64,000 bases of DNA from Stutzerimonas degradans (GCF_024448505.1 NZ_JAMOHV010000014.1:54046-118045), one strand, 5' to 3'; shown: positions 11,706 to 21,101, counted from the first letter of the stretch. A program made the numbers and translations. Notes: generated by a model not told the origin, from the letters alone.

Positions 11706-12389
11706 ATGAAACTGCTGGTCGCCGAAGACGAACCGAAAACCGGCACCTACCTGCAGCAGGGGCTGAGCGAGGCGGGTTTCACCGTCGACCGCGTCACCAC
11801 CGGCACCGATGCTCTGCAGCACGCGCTGAGCTCGCCCTACGATCTGCTGATCCTTGATGTGATGATGCCGGGCCTGGACGGCTGGGACGTGCTGCGCCTG
11901 GTGCGCGCCTCGGGCAACGAGGTACCGGTGCTGTTCCTCACCGCGCGCGACCGCGTCGAGGACCGAGTCAAGGGGCTGGAACTGGGCGCCGACGACTACC
12001 TGGTCAAACCGTTCGCCTTTTCCGAGTTGCTGGCGCGGGTGCGCACGCTGCTGCGCCGCGGCAATGCGGCGACGCTGCAAACCCAACTCAGGATCGCCGA
12101 TCTCGAGGTCGACTTGCTCAAGCGCCGCGCCACGCGCGCCGGCCAGCGTATTGACCTGACCGCCAAGGAATTCGCCCTGCTGGAGCTCTTGCTGCGCCGG
12201 CGTGGCGAAGTGCTGCCCAAGTCGCTGATCGCCTCGCAGGTGTGGGATATGAACTTCGACAGCGACACCAACGTCATCGAGGTGGCGATCCGCCGGCTGC
12301 GGGCGAAAATCGACGACGGCTTCGAACCCAAGCTGATCCACACCGCGCGCGGCATGGGCTACATGCTCGACGAGCCGGACGCACCATGA
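11706..12389 (+). CDS. copR: Copper-responsive response regulator, OmpR family (CopR/CusR)
   Basis: 227-residue two-component regulator. The receiver domain (1-115) has the acidic pair ED near residue 8, phospho-acceptor Asp in LILDVMMPG (about 51), Thr in FLTA and Lys in YLVKPF. A winged-helix DNA-binding domain (about 130-222) follows, with [12 protein letters not shown] and [15 protein letters not shown]. The ATG at 11706 has GAGGAACGG upstream; an earlier in-frame start would add 20 unconserved residues. copS overlaps its stop (ATGA). Context and family make copper induction of the flanking genes likely. Confidence 0.93.
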   Translation: MKLLVAEDEPKTGTYLQQGLSEAGFTVDRVTTGTDALQHALSSPYDLLILDVMMPGLDGWDVLRLVRASGNEVPVLFLTARDRVEDRVKGLELGADDYLVKPFAFSELLARVRTLLRRGNAATLQTQLRIADLEVDLLKRRATRAGQRIDLTAKEFALLELLLRRRGEVLPKSLIASQVWDMNFDSDTNVIEVAIRRLRAKIDDGFEPKLIHTARGMGYMLDEPDAP

Positions 12390-13750
12390 CGCGGCTGTCG
12401 CTGACCGCGCGGCTGAGCCTGATGTTCATGCTCGCCGTCACCGGCGTACTGGCGGCGGCCGGCTACTTCTTCGGCCAGCTAAGCCAGCACCATTTCGACG
12501 AACTCGACCGCCACTCCCTGCACGAGAAGCTTGAGGCCGGGCGCCGCCTGCTCAGCGGGCTGGACGATCTGCAGGATTTCGGGCGGGTTCGCCCGCAGCT
12601 GCAGGCGCTGCTCGGCGGGCACAGCGAAATGCGTGGCTTCGTCTTCGATGAGACGGGTGCGCAGCTGTATCCCGAAGCGCCGCGCGCGATGGCCGAGCCG
12701 CAGCTGCTGGAACTGGTCGGGCGGAGGGCCGGCGAGCTGCAGCTGGACGGGCGCGTCTGGCGCGGCGAGGCGGGGCATGTGCGGGTCGGCTCGCAGCGCC
12801 TGACCTTGCTCGTGTTGCTGGATGTCACCGTGCACAAGGCGTTCTTCCATACCTTCAGCGGCTGGTTGTGGGGCGCGCTGGTGCTCTGCGCGGCGCTCAG
12901 CGGCCTGCTCGGCTGGCTGCTGGTGCGTCGCGGCCTGCAACCGCTGCGCGAGGTGACCCAGGTGGCCGCCTCGGTGTCGGCCCGCTCGCTGCGCGAGCGC
13001 ATCCCCGACGAGTCGACCCCGGCCGAGCTGCAGCAGCTGGTGCAGGCCTTCAACGCCATGCTGGCGCGGCTGGAAGACGCCTTCGTGCGGTTGTCGAACT
13101 TCTCCGCCGACATCGCCCACGAGCTGCGCACGCCGCTGAGCAACCTGATGACCCACACCGAGGTGGCGCTGACCCGCGCGCGCACGCTGGATCAGTACCA
13201 GGACAACCTGCATTCGAATCTGGAGGAGTTGCAGCGCATGTCGCGGATGATCGACGACATGCTGTTTCTGGCCAAGGCGGATAACGGGCTGATCGTGCCG
13301 GACGCCAAGCCTGTCGCGCTGGAGGCGTTGTGCGCGCAGCTGCTGGACTATTACCAGCTCTCGGCCGACGAGCGCGGGGTGCGCTTCGAGCTGTCCGGTG
13401 CCGGTACGATTCAGGGCGACTTGTCGATGCTGCGCCGGGCGCTGTCGAACCTGCTGTCCAATGCGCTGCGCTACACCCCCGACGGCGAGCGCATTCGCGT
13501 GGCCATCGAGCGCGGCGCTGATCAGGTGACGCTTGAGGTGAGCAATCCCGGCGCGACCATCGCGCCCGAGCATCTGGAGCGACTGTTCGACCGCTTCTAC
13601 CGGGTCGACCCGGCGCGCCGCGAAGGCAGCCCGAGCAATGCCGGCCTGGGGCTGGCGATCACCCGTTCGATCGTTCAGGCCCATCAGGGCCGTATTCATT
13701 GCACCTCCGCGCAGGGCTGGACGTCCTTCCGCCTGGAATTCCCCGGCTAA
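12386..13750 (+). CDS. copS: Copper-sensing histidine kinase (CopS/CusS)
   Basis: 454-residue heavy-metal sensor kinase. The first membrane segment spans about 10-28, the periplasmic sensor region runs to about 150, and the second membrane segment spans about 160-180, followed by a HAMP domain. The H box is [12 protein letters not shown], the N box [13 protein letters not shown], and G boxes LFDRFYRVD and [12 protein letters not shown]. The periplasmic part has two neighbouring histidines near the membrane (QHHFDEL), as in copper sensors. ATG overlaps the copR stop. It ends 8 bases before the convergent dsbS gene. It should phosphorylate CopR when periplasmic copper rises. Confidence 0.92.
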   Translation: MTRLSLTARLSLMFMLAVTGVLAAAGYFFGQLSQHHFDELDRHSLHEKLEAGRRLLSGLDDLQDFGRVRPQLQALLGGHSEMRGFVFDETGAQLYPEAPRAMAEPQLLELVGRRAGELQLDGRVWRGEAGHVRVGSQRLTLLVLLDVTVHKAFFHTFSGWLWGALVLCAALSGLLGWLLVRRGLQPLREVTQVAASVSARSLRERIPDESTPAELQQLVQAFNAMLARLEDAFVRLSNFSADIAHELRTPLSNLMTHTEVALTRARTLDQYQDNLHSNLEELQRMSRMIDDMLFLAKADNGLIVPDAKPVALEALCAQLLDYYQLSADERGVRFELSGAGTIQGDLSMLRRALSNLLSNALRYTPDGERIRVAIERGADQVTLEVSNPGATIAPEHLERLFDRFYRVDPARREGSPSNAGLGLAITRSIVQAHQGRIHCTSAQGWTSFRLEFPG

Positions 13751-13758
13751 GCGCATGC

Positions 13759-15081
13759 TCAGCGCTGCAACGGCACCGTCAGCGATACGCGCAGGCCGTC
13801 GGCCTGGCTGTCGAAGATGAGGGTGCAGTCGCAGCGTTGCGCGATCGCCTGGACGATGGCCAGGCCCAGGCCGCTGCCGCTGCTGGCGGCGTGTCGCCAG
13901 AAGCGCCGGGTCAGGTGCTCGAGATGTTCGGCAGCGATGCCTGGGCCCTGGTCGCGTACTTCGAAGCGTACTCGCTCCGCTTCAGGCAGCAGGGTCAGCG
14001 TGACGGCACTGCCCGGCGCGGTGTGGCGCTGGGCATTCTCCAGCAGGTTGCGCAGCGCGGCGATGGCCAGCACCGGCGGCATGGCCAGCGGCGTGCCGGG
14101 CAATTCCGCCGGGACCTGCAACAGGATTGGCGCGCCATCGCCGCCACTGGCGTCCTGAATCGCCAGCCGCGCGACCTCGGCGGCGGTGCACTGCAGGCCA
14201 TCGTCGAAATCCAGACTGCCTTCCACCCGGGCTAGCAACAGCAGCTGTTCCAGCGTGCGCTGCAGCCGATCGGCGCCGGCCTCGGCGTTGGCCAGCGCCT
14301 GTTCGGCGGCGGTACCTTCGGTCATGCGTGCCACCTGCAGGTGGGTCTTGATCGCCGTCAGCGGGCTGCGCAGTTCGTGGGCGGCGTCGCCGGTCAGCCG
14401 GCGTTCGCGTTCGATGGCCTGGGCGATGCGCTGGAACAGCTGATTCTGCGTCTGCACCAGCGGCAGCAGCTCCGCCGGCAGGCCTTCGACCGGCAAGGGT
14501 TCGAGGGAGTCGGCGCTGCGTCGGGTCAGTGCCTCGCGAATCCTGCGCAGGGGCGCCAGCCCACGGCCCAGGCCGAGCCAGAGCAGACCCAGGCTGCCGA
14601 GCAGGGCGACCGCCACGGGCAGCGCTGCCGCCAGCAACACCGAGCGCTTCAGCGCGGCACGTTCATCCAGGCGGTCGGCCGTGGTGATGCGCAGCTCGCC
14701 TTGCACCAGCGTGAAGCTGCGCCAGGGCACGCCGTCGATCAGTTGGTCGCGAAAGCCGTTCTGCTCGGCGTCGAGCTGCTGGTCGGGCGCACTGTGGCTG
14801 CGCGCCAGCACCTCGCCACGCAGCGAGCTGACCTGGCAGGCCAGGCCGTTGGGGATGCCCAGCTGCTCGGCGCTCAGACGCTGCGGCGGGCCGTCGCCGG
14901 GCACCGGCTGCGGCAACTGCACCAGCAGGCCGGCGACCATGCGCGCCGAGGCCGCCAGGCGCTGGTCGAGCGAGAGCATCATCTGGCTGCGCAGATCGAC
15001 CAGCATCCAGGTCGCGGCCAGCGCCCAGAGCAGCACGAAGGCCGAGCCGAGCATCAGGGTCAGGCGCAGGCGCAGGCTCAT
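13759..15081 (-). CDS. dsbS: Sensor histidine kinase of the Dsb operon (DsbS-like)
   Basis: 440-residue kinase of the QseC/PmrB type: membrane segment about 8-28, periplasmic part to about 150, second membrane segment about 150-172, HAMP, H box GDAAHELRSPLTAI, N box LRNLLENAQRHT, G boxes DQGPGI and GSGLGLAIVQAI. It partners with the response regulator whose end overlaps its start by 4 bases. The arrangement regulator-kinase divergent from dsbD, thioredoxin and dsbG matches the DsbRS locus of P. aeruginosa, which responds to copper. The single periplasmic cysteine (CQVSS) could be relevant to sensing; that is a guess. Confidence 0.87.
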   Translation of the reverse strand: MSLRLRLTLMLGSAFVLLWALAATWMLVDLRSQMMLSLDQRLAASARMVAGLLVQLPQPVPGDGPPQRLSAEQLGIPNGLACQVSSLRGEVLARSHSAPDQQLDAEQNGFRDQLIDGVPWRSFTLVQGELRITTADRLDERAALKRSVLLAAALPVAVALLGSLGLLWLGLGRGLAPLRRIREALTRRSADSLEPLPVEGLPAELLPLVQTQNQLFQRIAQAIERERRLTGDAAHELRSPLTAIKTHLQVARMTEGTAAEQALANAEAGADRLQRTLEQLLLLARVEGSLDFDDGLQCTAAEVARLAIQDASGGDGAPILLQVPAELPGTPLAMPPVLAIAALRNLLENAQRHTAPGSAVTLTLLPEAERVRFEVRDQGPGIAAEHLEHLTRRFWRHAASSGSGLGLAIVQAIAQRCDCTLIFDSQADGLRVSLTVPLQR

Positions 15082-15755
15082 GACGCGTCCTCGTCACCTG
15101 CCGGACCGAGGCGGTAGCCGAGGCCGCGCACGGTTTCGACGATGCCGCTGCCGAGTTTGCGCCGCAGGTGGTGGATATGCACGTTGAGGGCATTGCTCTC
15201 GACATCATCGGCAAAGCCGTAGACCGCGTCCTTGAGCTGCTCGCTGCTGAGCACCCGGCCCTGATTGTTGAGCAGCGCCTGCAGCAAAGCCTGTTCACGG
15301 CGCGACAGGTCGACCGGCTGGCCGTCCAGGCGCGCTTCGCAGCGGCTCGGGTCGTAGCTCAGTCGGCCATGCTCGATGAGGTTGACGCTGCGTCCGGACA
15401 TGCGGCGCATCAGCGTGTGCAGGCGCGCGGCCAGCTCGCGCAGATCGAAGGGCTTGAGCAGGTAGTCGTCGGCCCCCGCCTGCAGGCCGGTGACCCGGTC
15501 GCTGACCGCATCGCGCGCGGTGAGCACCAGCACCGGCAGCTCCAGGCCCTGTTGGCGCAGGCGTCGCAGCAGGGCGAGGCCGTCTTCGTCGGGCAGGCCG
15601 AGGTCGAGGATCAGCACGTCGAAATGCGCCGCGCGCAGTAGGGCTTCGGCAGTCGCCGCAGTCGCGGCATGGTCGACGATCAGGCCCTGGGCGTTGAGCC
15701 CGGCGACGATACCGCTGGCGATCAGCGCGTCGTCTTCGGCAAGCAGCACGTGCAT
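15078..15755 (-). CDS. dsbR: Response regulator of the Dsb operon (DsbR-like)
   Basis: 225-residue OmpR-family regulator: receiver with EDD at 7-9, Asp in ILDLGLPD (about 51), VLTARD and LLKPFD, then a winged-helix domain with LSRREQALLQALL and NALNVHIHHLRRKLG. Closest in style to QmrA/QseB/PmrA regulators, which fits the paired TTAA-type repeats found 42-91 bases upstream of the gene. In P. aeruginosa the equivalent protein activates dsbDEG under copper stress. There is no clear ribosome site in front of the ATG. Confidence 0.87.
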   Translation of the reverse strand: MHVLLAEDDALIASGIVAGLNAQGLIVDHAATAATAEALLRAAHFDVLILDLGLPDEDGLALLRRLRQQGLELPVLVLTARDAVSDRVTGLQAGADDYLLKPFDLRELAARLHTLMRRMSGRSVNLIEHGRLSYDPSRCEARLDGQPVDLSRREQALLQALLNNQGRVLSSEQLKDAVYGFADDVESNALNVHIHHLRRKLGSGIVETVRGLGYRLGPAGDEDAS

Positions 15756-15796
15756 GGGGAGGGTCCGCAGAAAAAGCTCTAGGGTGGACCTTAGCG

Positions 15797-15846
15797 ATTA
15801 AGGCAGCGTTACGCAGCCCGTGCCATGGCGTTAATGGCGCGTTAAT
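15797..15846. promoter_or_regulatory. Two PmrA-box-like direct repeats, dsbR/dsbD intergenic
   Basis: Two tandem pairs with 11-bp phasing: ATTAAGGCAGCGTTACG (15797-15813) and GTTAATGGCGCGTTAAT (15830-15846). Each fits the pattern TTAAK-N6-TTAAK used by PmrA/QseB-type regulators, with one mismatch in the first. GCGTTA occurs at 15806, 15828 and 15839, spaced 22 and 11 bases. The pairs lie midway between dsbR and dsbD, suited to control both. Confidence 0.7.
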
Positions 15847-15893
15847 CCCGCCCCGGCATGCTGCGCGGCAGTCATTTCTCGGCCAGGACTCTC

Positions 15894-17630
15894 ATGCGCA
15901 CATTGGTTCTTCTGCTGTTTCTGTTGGCGCCCGGATTGGCGCTGCCGGCCGGCGGGCTGTTTGGCGGCGGCTCGCAGGGTGATTTTCTGCCGGCGGACGA
16001 GGCATTCGCGCTGACGGTCAGCCCGCAGGAGAACGGCGCGACGCGGCTGCACTGGCGGATCGCACCGGGCTATTACCTCTATCAGCAGCGCCTGCAGTTC
16101 GACGGCCTGCCGCCGGAGCGCCAGCCGCAGCTGCCCGAGGGCGAGCCCTATAGCGACGAGTTCTTCGGCGATTCGCAGATCTACCGCGACAGTCTCGAAC
16201 TGCTGATCCCGCCAGGCGCGCAGGACAGTGTGCGCCTCGGCTGGCAGGGCTGCGCCGATGCCGGGCTCTGCTATCCACCGCAGACCCGTGAGGTATCGCT
16301 GAGCGGTGACGGCATCGCCTCGGCAGCCTCCGGGCAGGCCGAAGATCAGGCGCTGGCCAGCGGCCTCGAAAATCAGGCACTGGCCTGGAGCCTGCTGGTG
16401 TTCTTCGGCCTCGGCTTGCTGCTGGCCTTCACCCCCTGTTCGCTGCCGATGCTGCCGATTCTGGCGGGCATCGTGGTCGGCAGCGGCACCACCTCGCGCC
16501 GTGGTGTTGCCCTGGCGGCGACCTACGTGGTCAGCATGGCGCTGGTCTACGCCGGGCTCGGTGTGCTGGCGGCGCTGCTCGGCGCCAACCTGCAGGCGGC
16601 GCTGCAGCAACCCTGGTTGCTGACCAGTTTCGCCGTGTTGTTCGTGCTGCTGGCGCTGCCAATGTTCGGTTTGTTCGAGCTGCAATTGCCGGTGGCGCTG
16701 CGTGATCGTCTGCAGCGTGTCGGTGATCGCCAGCGCGGGGGCAGCCTCGCCGGGGCTGGCGCGCTGGGCGTGCTCTCCGGCTTGCTGGTCGGCCCCTGCA
16801 TGACCGCGCCACTGGCCGCCGCGCTGCTGTTCATCGCACAAAGCGGCAGTGCGCTGCAGGGTGGCCTGGTGCTGTTCGCGCTGGGCCTGGGCATCGGCAC
16901 GCCGCTGCTGTTGCTGGTGACGGTCGGCCAGCGCTTTCTGCCCAAGCCGGGCGCCTGGATGGATCGCGTGAAAGTGGTGTTCGGCTTTCTCTTCCTCGCG
17001 GCCGCGCTGTTCGTCGCGCGTCCGTTGCTGGCCGACTGGCTGTGGCTGGGCCTGTGGGGCGCGCTGCTGGTGGTGCTCGCCACCGCCTTGCTGCATGTGG
17101 CGCAGGCAGTGCAACGCCAGCGCGTGCTCTGTCAGGCCGGCGGCGTTCTGCTGGGGCTGTGGGGCGCGGCGATGCTGCTGGGTGCCGCCGGCGGTGCGGA
17201 TGATCCGCGTCGGCCGCTGGCGATCTATGCCGGCGGCGTGGCGACGGCCGCGGCGGTCGAGTCCCACGCGCTCGGTTTCAGCGATCCGGCGGTGCTCGAT
17301 CGTGAGCTGGCGGCAGCCAAGGCGCAGGGCCAGTGGGTGCTGATCGATTACTACGCCGACTGGTGCGTCTCCTGTAAGGTCATGGAGAAGGAGGTCTTCG
17401 GCAACGCCGAGGTGCAGGCGAGCCTGGACGGTGTGCGCGTACTGCGCCCCGACGTGACCCGCAGCGACGCCGCCAGCCGCGAGCTGCTGGCGCGCTATCA
17501 GGTGCTCGGCCCGCCGACATTGCTGTGGATCGGCCCGGATGGCGAGGAGCGCCGTGAACGACGCATCACCGGTGAGGTCGGTGCCAGGGACTTTCTGCAG
17601 AACTGGAACCAGACCCGGGAGCGAGGTTGA
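15894..17630 (+). CDS. dsbD: Thiol:disulfide interchange protein DsbD
   Basis: Inner-membrane reductase that carries electrons from cytoplasmic thioredoxin to periplasmic thiol proteins. 578 residues from ATG 15894, with a signal peptide to about residue 19. The N-terminal immunoglobulin-like domain has the redox pair in CADAGLCYP. The membrane domain has the conserved FTPCSLPMLP and GPCMTAPLAAALL cysteines. The C-terminal thioredoxin domain has DWCVSCK. All three cysteine pairs are intact. The next gene starts in the stop codon. With that gene and dsbG it forms an operon that reduces or isomerises disulfides damaged by copper. Confidence 0.95.
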   Translation: MRTLVLLLFLLAPGLALPAGGLFGGGSQGDFLPADEAFALTVSPQENGATRLHWRIAPGYYLYQQRLQFDGLPPERQPQLPEGEPYSDEFFGDSQIYRDSLELLIPPGAQDSVRLGWQGCADAGLCYPPQTREVSLSGDGIASAASGQAEDQALASGLENQALAWSLLVFFGLGLLLAFTPCSLPMLPILAGIVVGSGTTSRRGVALAATYVVSMALVYAGLGVLAALLGANLQAALQQPWLLTSFAVLFVLLALPMFGLFELQLPVALRDRLQRVGDRQRGGSLAGAGALGVLSGLLVGPCMTAPLAAALLFIAQSGSALQGGLVLFALGLGIGTPLLLLVTVGQRFLPKPGAWMDRVKVVFGFLFLAAALFVARPLLADWLWLGLWGALLVVLATALLHVAQAVQRQRVLCQAGGVLLGLWGAAMLLGAAGGADDPRRPLAIYAGGVATAAAVESHALGFSDPAVLDRELAAAKAQGQWVLIDYYADWCVSCKVMEKEVFGNAEVQASLDGVRVLRPDVTRSDAASRELLARYQVLGPPTLLWIGPDGEERRERRITGEVGARDFLQNWNQTRERG

Positions 17631-18445
17631 TGCTGACTGTGAATATCGGGCCGCTGGCCCTGGCGATGCCCCATGTGATTCTGCTGGGCAGCCTGCTGCT
17701 GGCGACCCTGACCGGCTGGTGGATCGGCCGCCGCAGCGAGCGCAACCCGGAGCGGCAGCTGTTTCGCCTGCTGCTGGTGGCGCTGCTGGTGGCTCGCCTG
17801 GCCTTCGTGGCGCTGTACTGGGCGTACTACCGGGATGACTGGCTGAGCGTTATCGATATCCGTGACGGTGGCTTCATCGCCTGGCCGGGGCTGTTCGCCG
17901 CGCTGGCGCTGGGCGTCTGGTGGAGCTGGCGCGACCGCGAGCTGCGCAAGCCGCTGGGCATCGCGCTCACGGTGGGCGTCCTCAGTTGGGGCTTCAGTAA
18001 TCTGGCCTGGCATTCCCTCGAGCAAGGCACGCGCCTGCCGGAAATGGCCCTGCGTGACAGCCAGGGCCGCTCGGTGGCGCTGGAGGATTACGCGGGGCAG
18101 CCGCTGGTGGTCAATCTCTGGGCGACCTGGTGTCCGCCATGCCGACGCGAGATGCCGGTGCTCGCCGAGGCGCAGGCGCGCGAAAGCGACACCCTGTTCC
18201 TTTTCGTCAATCAGGGCGAAGGCGAGGGCGAGATCGGTCGCTTCCTGGAAACCGCAGGGCTGACGCTGGACAACGTACTGCTCGACAGCGGCGGGCGTCT
18301 CGGTCAGCACGTCGGCTCCACGGCACTGCCCACCACGCTGTTCTACAACGCCGAGGGCCGTCAGATCGGCAGCCATCTCGGCGAACTCTCGCACGCCAGC
18401 CTGGCGCGCGCGCTGGAAAAACTGAAAGAGGATGCTGCGCAGTGA
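17630..18445 (+). CDS. Membrane-anchored TlpA/DsbE-like thioredoxin
   Basis: 271 residues. The N-terminal half has four predicted membrane segments (about 12-30, 45-65, 82-100, 108-124); the C-terminal half is a periplasmic thioredoxin domain of the AhpC/TSA-Redoxin type with the active site WATWCPPCRREMPV near residue 162. The ATG shares its A with the dsbD stop, and the dsbG GTG overlaps its own stop, so all three are tightly coupled. It corresponds to the gene between dsbD and dsbG in P. aeruginosa. DsbD probably reduces it. The multi-span N-terminus resembles prolipoprotein diacylglyceryl transferase-like anchors seen in such fusions, but I see no transferase motif. Confidence 0.85.
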   Translation: MLTVNIGPLALAMPHVILLGSLLLATLTGWWIGRRSERNPERQLFRLLLVALLVARLAFVALYWAYYRDDWLSVIDIRDGGFIAWPGLFAALALGVWWSWRDRELRKPLGIALTVGVLSWGFSNLAWHSLEQGTRLPEMALRDSQGRSVALEDYAGQPLVVNLWATWCPPCRREMPVLAEAQARESDTLFLFVNQGEGEGEIGRFLETAGLTLDNVLLDSGGRLGQHVGSTALPTTLFYNAEGRQIGSHLGELSHASLARALEKLKEDAAQ

Positions 18446-19209
18446 TTCGATTCAAGCCGTTACCCTACCTGCTGGCCGGTGTGACCCTGCTGACGTTGTC
18501 TGTGGCTCAGGCCGAGGCACTGCCGGAGGCGATCCAAGCCGTCGAGGCGCGCGGTGCCGAGGTCGTCGGCACCTTCGATGCGCCCGGTGGCATGAAAGGC
18601 TATGCCGCACGCTACAACGGCCAGGGCATGGCGCTCTATCTGACCGCCGATGGCGAGCACGTGCTGATCGGCAGCCTGCTCGATGCCAAGGGCGAGGACC
18701 TGACCCGCGCGCACCTGGAGAAGCTGGTCTACGAACCGCTCGCCAAGGAGATGTGGACGCGCATGGAGAACAGCACCTGGATCGCCGACGGCAAGGCGGA
18801 CGCGCCGCGCATCATCTACATGTTCAGCGATCCGAACTGCCCGTACTGCAACATGTTCTGGAAGCAGGCGCGGCCCTGGGTCGAGTCGGGCAAGGTGCAG
18901 CTGCGGCACATCATGGTCGGCATGTTGCGCGCCGATAGCGCCGGTAAGTCCGCCGCGCTGCTCAGCGCCAGCAAGCCCGAAGCCGCGCTCAACGAACACG
19001 AAGCGGCCGGCAAGGCGAGCAAGCTGAAGCCGTTGGAGAAGATTCCCGCCGCGCTGGAGAAACAGCTCACCGACAACCTGATGCTGATGAGCGAGCTAGG
19101 CGCCCAGGCCACGCCGGCGATCTTCTACCTCGACGCCAACGGACGGCTCCAACAGCACCAGGGTGCGCCGCGGCCGGATGTGCTGGAAACGATCATGGGG
19201 CCGCGCTGA
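18442..19209 (+). CDS. dsbG: Disulfide isomerase/chaperone DsbG
   Basis: 255-residue periplasmic protein with signal peptide (to about residue 24), N-terminal dimerisation domain and a C-terminal thioredoxin domain whose active site is CPYC in SDPNCPYCNMFW, followed by the cis-Pro loop ATPAIFY. The start is a GTG overlapping the previous stop (GTGA); an in-frame upstream reading is just shadow of the previous gene. DsbG repairs wrong disulfides and protects single cysteines from oxidation, using electrons from DsbD. Last gene of the operon; a weak 8-bp stem follows. Confidence 0.93.
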   Translation: MIRFKPLPYLLAGVTLLTLSVAQAEALPEAIQAVEARGAEVVGTFDAPGGMKGYAARYNGQGMALYLTADGEHVLIGSLLDAKGEDLTRAHLEKLVYEPLAKEMWTRMENSTWIADGKADAPRIIYMFSDPNCPYCNMFWKQARPWVESGKVQLRHIMVGMLRADSAGKSAALLSASKPEAALNEHEAAGKASKLKPLEKIPAALEKQLTDNLMLMSELGAQATPAIFYLDANGRLQQHQGAPRPDVLETIMGPR

Positions 19210-19210
19210 G

Positions 19211-19242
19211 GCAGCGCTAGGGGAGGCGTGGAACAGCGCTGC
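19211..19242 (+). terminator. Weak hairpin after dsbG
   Basis: GCAGCGCT and AGCGCTGC pair over a 16-base loop directly after the dsbG stop, followed by GCGCGTTTT. Only a short T stretch is present, so terminator function is uncertain. Confidence 0.4.
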
Positions 19243-19261
19243 GCGCGTTTTCCTGATGAAG

Positions 19262-19290
19262 GTAGGGTGGATGGCCGAAGCCATCCACGC
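19262..19290 (+). repeat. REP-like element (GTAGGGTGGATGG type)
   Basis: GTAGGGTGGATGG-ccgaag-CCATCCACGC: the stem GTGGATGG/CCATCCAC (19267-19288) with the GTAGGGTGGA head also seen at the RAYT locus (62725, 63408, and inverted 63333). It lies between convergent dsbG and the DUF4197 gene, a usual REP position. Confidence 0.7.
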
Positions 19291-19313
19291 GCAAGGCGAC
19301 GCGGTAGTACGAA

Positions 19314-19985
19314 TCAAAGAACGCCGAATACCTTCTTCGCCAGGCTGGTGGCGGCGGCGGCCGGGTCCTTGCGGATGTTCGCTTCCTGCTCGGCGATCAC
19401 CGTGAACAGGCCGTCCAGCGCCTGCTCGGTGACGTAGCTTTCGATGTTGGCGTAGCCGCCGGACAGGCCGGTCGGTACTTTCGCCGCCACCGCGTTGTAT
19501 TGCTGCGCGAGACCGACCTGGTCGGTGGCCTGCTTGACGATGGGTAGGAACTTGGCGCGAATCTGCTCGCGGCTGGATTTGTTCAGGTACTGGGTCGCCG
19601 AGTCGTCACCGCCGGCGAGAATCGCCTTGGCGTCCTGCACGGTCATCTTGCGCACGGCATCCAGCAGCAGTTGCTGGGCTTGCGGCACGGCCTTCTCGGC
19701 GGCGAGGTTCATGCTGTTTTCCAGCTGTTCGACCTGCGCGCCCATGCCGAGCATCTTCAGCATGCGCGAGGCCTTGCCGATGTTGCCCGGCAGTTCGATG
19801 CGCACATTCGGGTCGCTGCTGAAGCCGCCCGGGCGGCCGAGCTGCTGCACCGCGACCTTGGCACCCTGGCTGAGGGCATCCTTGAGGCCGGCGCTGGCAT
19901 CGCTCTGGGTCAGGTCCGAGAGCGACAGGGCGAACGCGCCGGCAGACAGCAGCAGGCCGGCGGCAAAGGTGGCGATGCGAAGCAT
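19314..19985 (-). CDS. DUF4197 family secreted protein
   Basis: 223-residue protein with a signal peptide (cut after GAFA, about residue 18) and an all-helical mature part typical of DUF4197 (LKDALSQGAKVAVQQLG, ASRMLKMLG, TVQDAKAILAGGDDSAT, YVTEQALDGLF). The ATG at 19985 has GGAGG upstream; earlier in-frame residues are not conserved-looking. Function unknown; a periplasmic location follows from the signal. It stands alone between dsbG and the araC-type gene, with no sign that it belongs to either system. Confidence 0.82.
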   Translation of the reverse strand: MLRIATFAAGLLLSAGAFALSLSDLTQSDASAGLKDALSQGAKVAVQQLGRPGGFSSDPNVRIELPGNIGKASRMLKMLGMGAQVEQLENSMNLAAEKAVPQAQQLLLDAVRKMTVQDAKAILAGGDDSATQYLNKSSREQIRAKFLPIVKQATDQVGLAQQYNAVAAKVPTGLSGGYANIESYVTEQALDGLFTVIAEQEANIRKDPAAAATSLAKKVFGVL

Positions 19986-20047
19986 GGGGTGGTTCCTCCG
20001 AATGGGTGGCGGCGAGCTTAACAGCTGCCGTGGCGCTTCGAGTGCGT

Positions 20048-21061
20048 TCAGCTGACGTCGAAGTTGCCCTTGCGCCACAGCTGCGGTGCCATCCCGCTCC
20101 AGCGCTTGAATGCGCGGGAAAACGCCGTTTCGTCAGCGTAGCCCAGGTGCAGCGCGAGATCGGTGATCGACTGGGTGGACAGCCGCAGCTGGTGGCGCGC
20201 CTCGGCATAGCGCACCTGGTCGAGCAGCCCGCGAAAACTGTGCCCGTCGCGCTGCAAGGCGATCTGCAGGCTGCGCGGATGCTGGCCGAGCAGGCGCGCG
20301 ACCACGTCCAGCCGCGCCTCGCCGGTGGAGAGGATCGACTGCAACACGTAGCGGATTTGCTCGGCGAGGTCGGTCGGCAAGTGCCGGTTGTGATGGTACT
20401 GCTCGATCAAATGCGACTTGAGCTGATGCCGCTGCTCCAGCGGGCGCAGGTCGAAGATGCTGCTGTCGGTGACGAAGCCGCTGCTGCGCTGCTCGAACCG
20501 CACCGGGCAGGGAAATACCCGAGCGTAGTCGGCAGGCTCGCCCACCGCCGCGTGGCCGACCAGCAGCTCGCGAGGTTGCCAGCCGGCGCCGAACAGGCCG
20601 GTCATGGTTCGTTGCATCACCCCCAGGCCCAGCTCGCGCAGCTGGCGCAGGTCCACGGCATCCTGCAGTTGCAGGCGGTATTCCACATGCAGGCGCTCGC
20701 CTTCGCTGTGCAGATGCAGGGCGATGCCCTGCGCATGCAAATGCACGTACTGCTGGGTGAGCTTGAGCACCTCGGCGAAGCTCTCGGCCTGCGCCAGCAG
20801 CAGGCCGAACGGGCCAAACACCAGGTAGTCGTGATACTCGCTCAACTGCAGGCCGAAGCTGGGCGCCGGTCCCTCGGCGGCGGCGAGATTGAGCGCGCGG
20901 GCGAAGCTGGCGTAGGGCACGTACAGATCCGGCCGGCGCAGCACCAGCGGGTCGAGATCGCAGCGGCGCAGCAGCTCGTGCGGATTCAGGTCGTAGCGCC
21001 GGCACAGGCTGTCGAAGCCGATGAACACGGCGCTGCGGGCGATCTGGGTCATGTTCGGCAT
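20048..21061 (-). CDS. AraC-family transcriptional regulator
   Basis: About 337 residues: an N-terminal ligand-binding region of the arabinose-binding-like type used by many Pseudomonas AraC regulators (roughly 15-200), then two helix-turn-helix motifs at the C-terminus (ARLDVVARLLGQHPRSLQ and ITDLALHLGYADETAFSRAF) ending with GMAPQLWR. The start is uncertain: ATG 21061 (MPNM) or ATG 21052 (MTQI); neither has a clear ribosome site. Divergent from the FAD-TPP-FMN gene set 133 bases away, which it very likely controls in response to a substrate of that pathway. Confidence 0.88.
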   Translation of the reverse strand: MPNMTQIARSAVFIGFDSLCRRYDLNPHELLRRCDLDPLVLRRPDLYVPYASFARALNLAAAEGPAPSFGLQLSEYHDYLVFGPFGLLLAQAESFAEVLKLTQQYVHLHAQGIALHLHSEGERLHVEYRLQLQDAVDLRQLRELGLGVMQRTMTGLFGAGWQPRELLVGHAAVGEPADYARVFPCPVRFEQRSSGFVTDSSIFDLRPLEQRHQLKSHLIEQYHHNRHLPTDLAEQIRYVLQSILSTGEARLDVVARLLGQHPRSLQIALQRDGHSFRGLLDQVRYAEARHQLRLSTQSITDLALHLGYADETAFSRAFKRWSGMAPQLWRKGNFDVS

Positions 21062-21079
21062 CCGTAGGGCGACGGGTGC

Positions 21080-21101
21080 ATTGCGGGTGCGGATTCGCAA
21101 T
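21080..21101. promoter_or_regulatory. Inverted repeat in the araC-type/FAD gene intergenic region
   Basis: ATTGCG-N10-CGCAAT lies 19-40 bases upstream of the regulator start and about 95 bases upstream of the FAD dehydrogenase gene. Half-sites one turn and a half apart could serve as an operator. This is a candidate only; AraC-type sites are often direct repeats. Confidence 0.35.
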
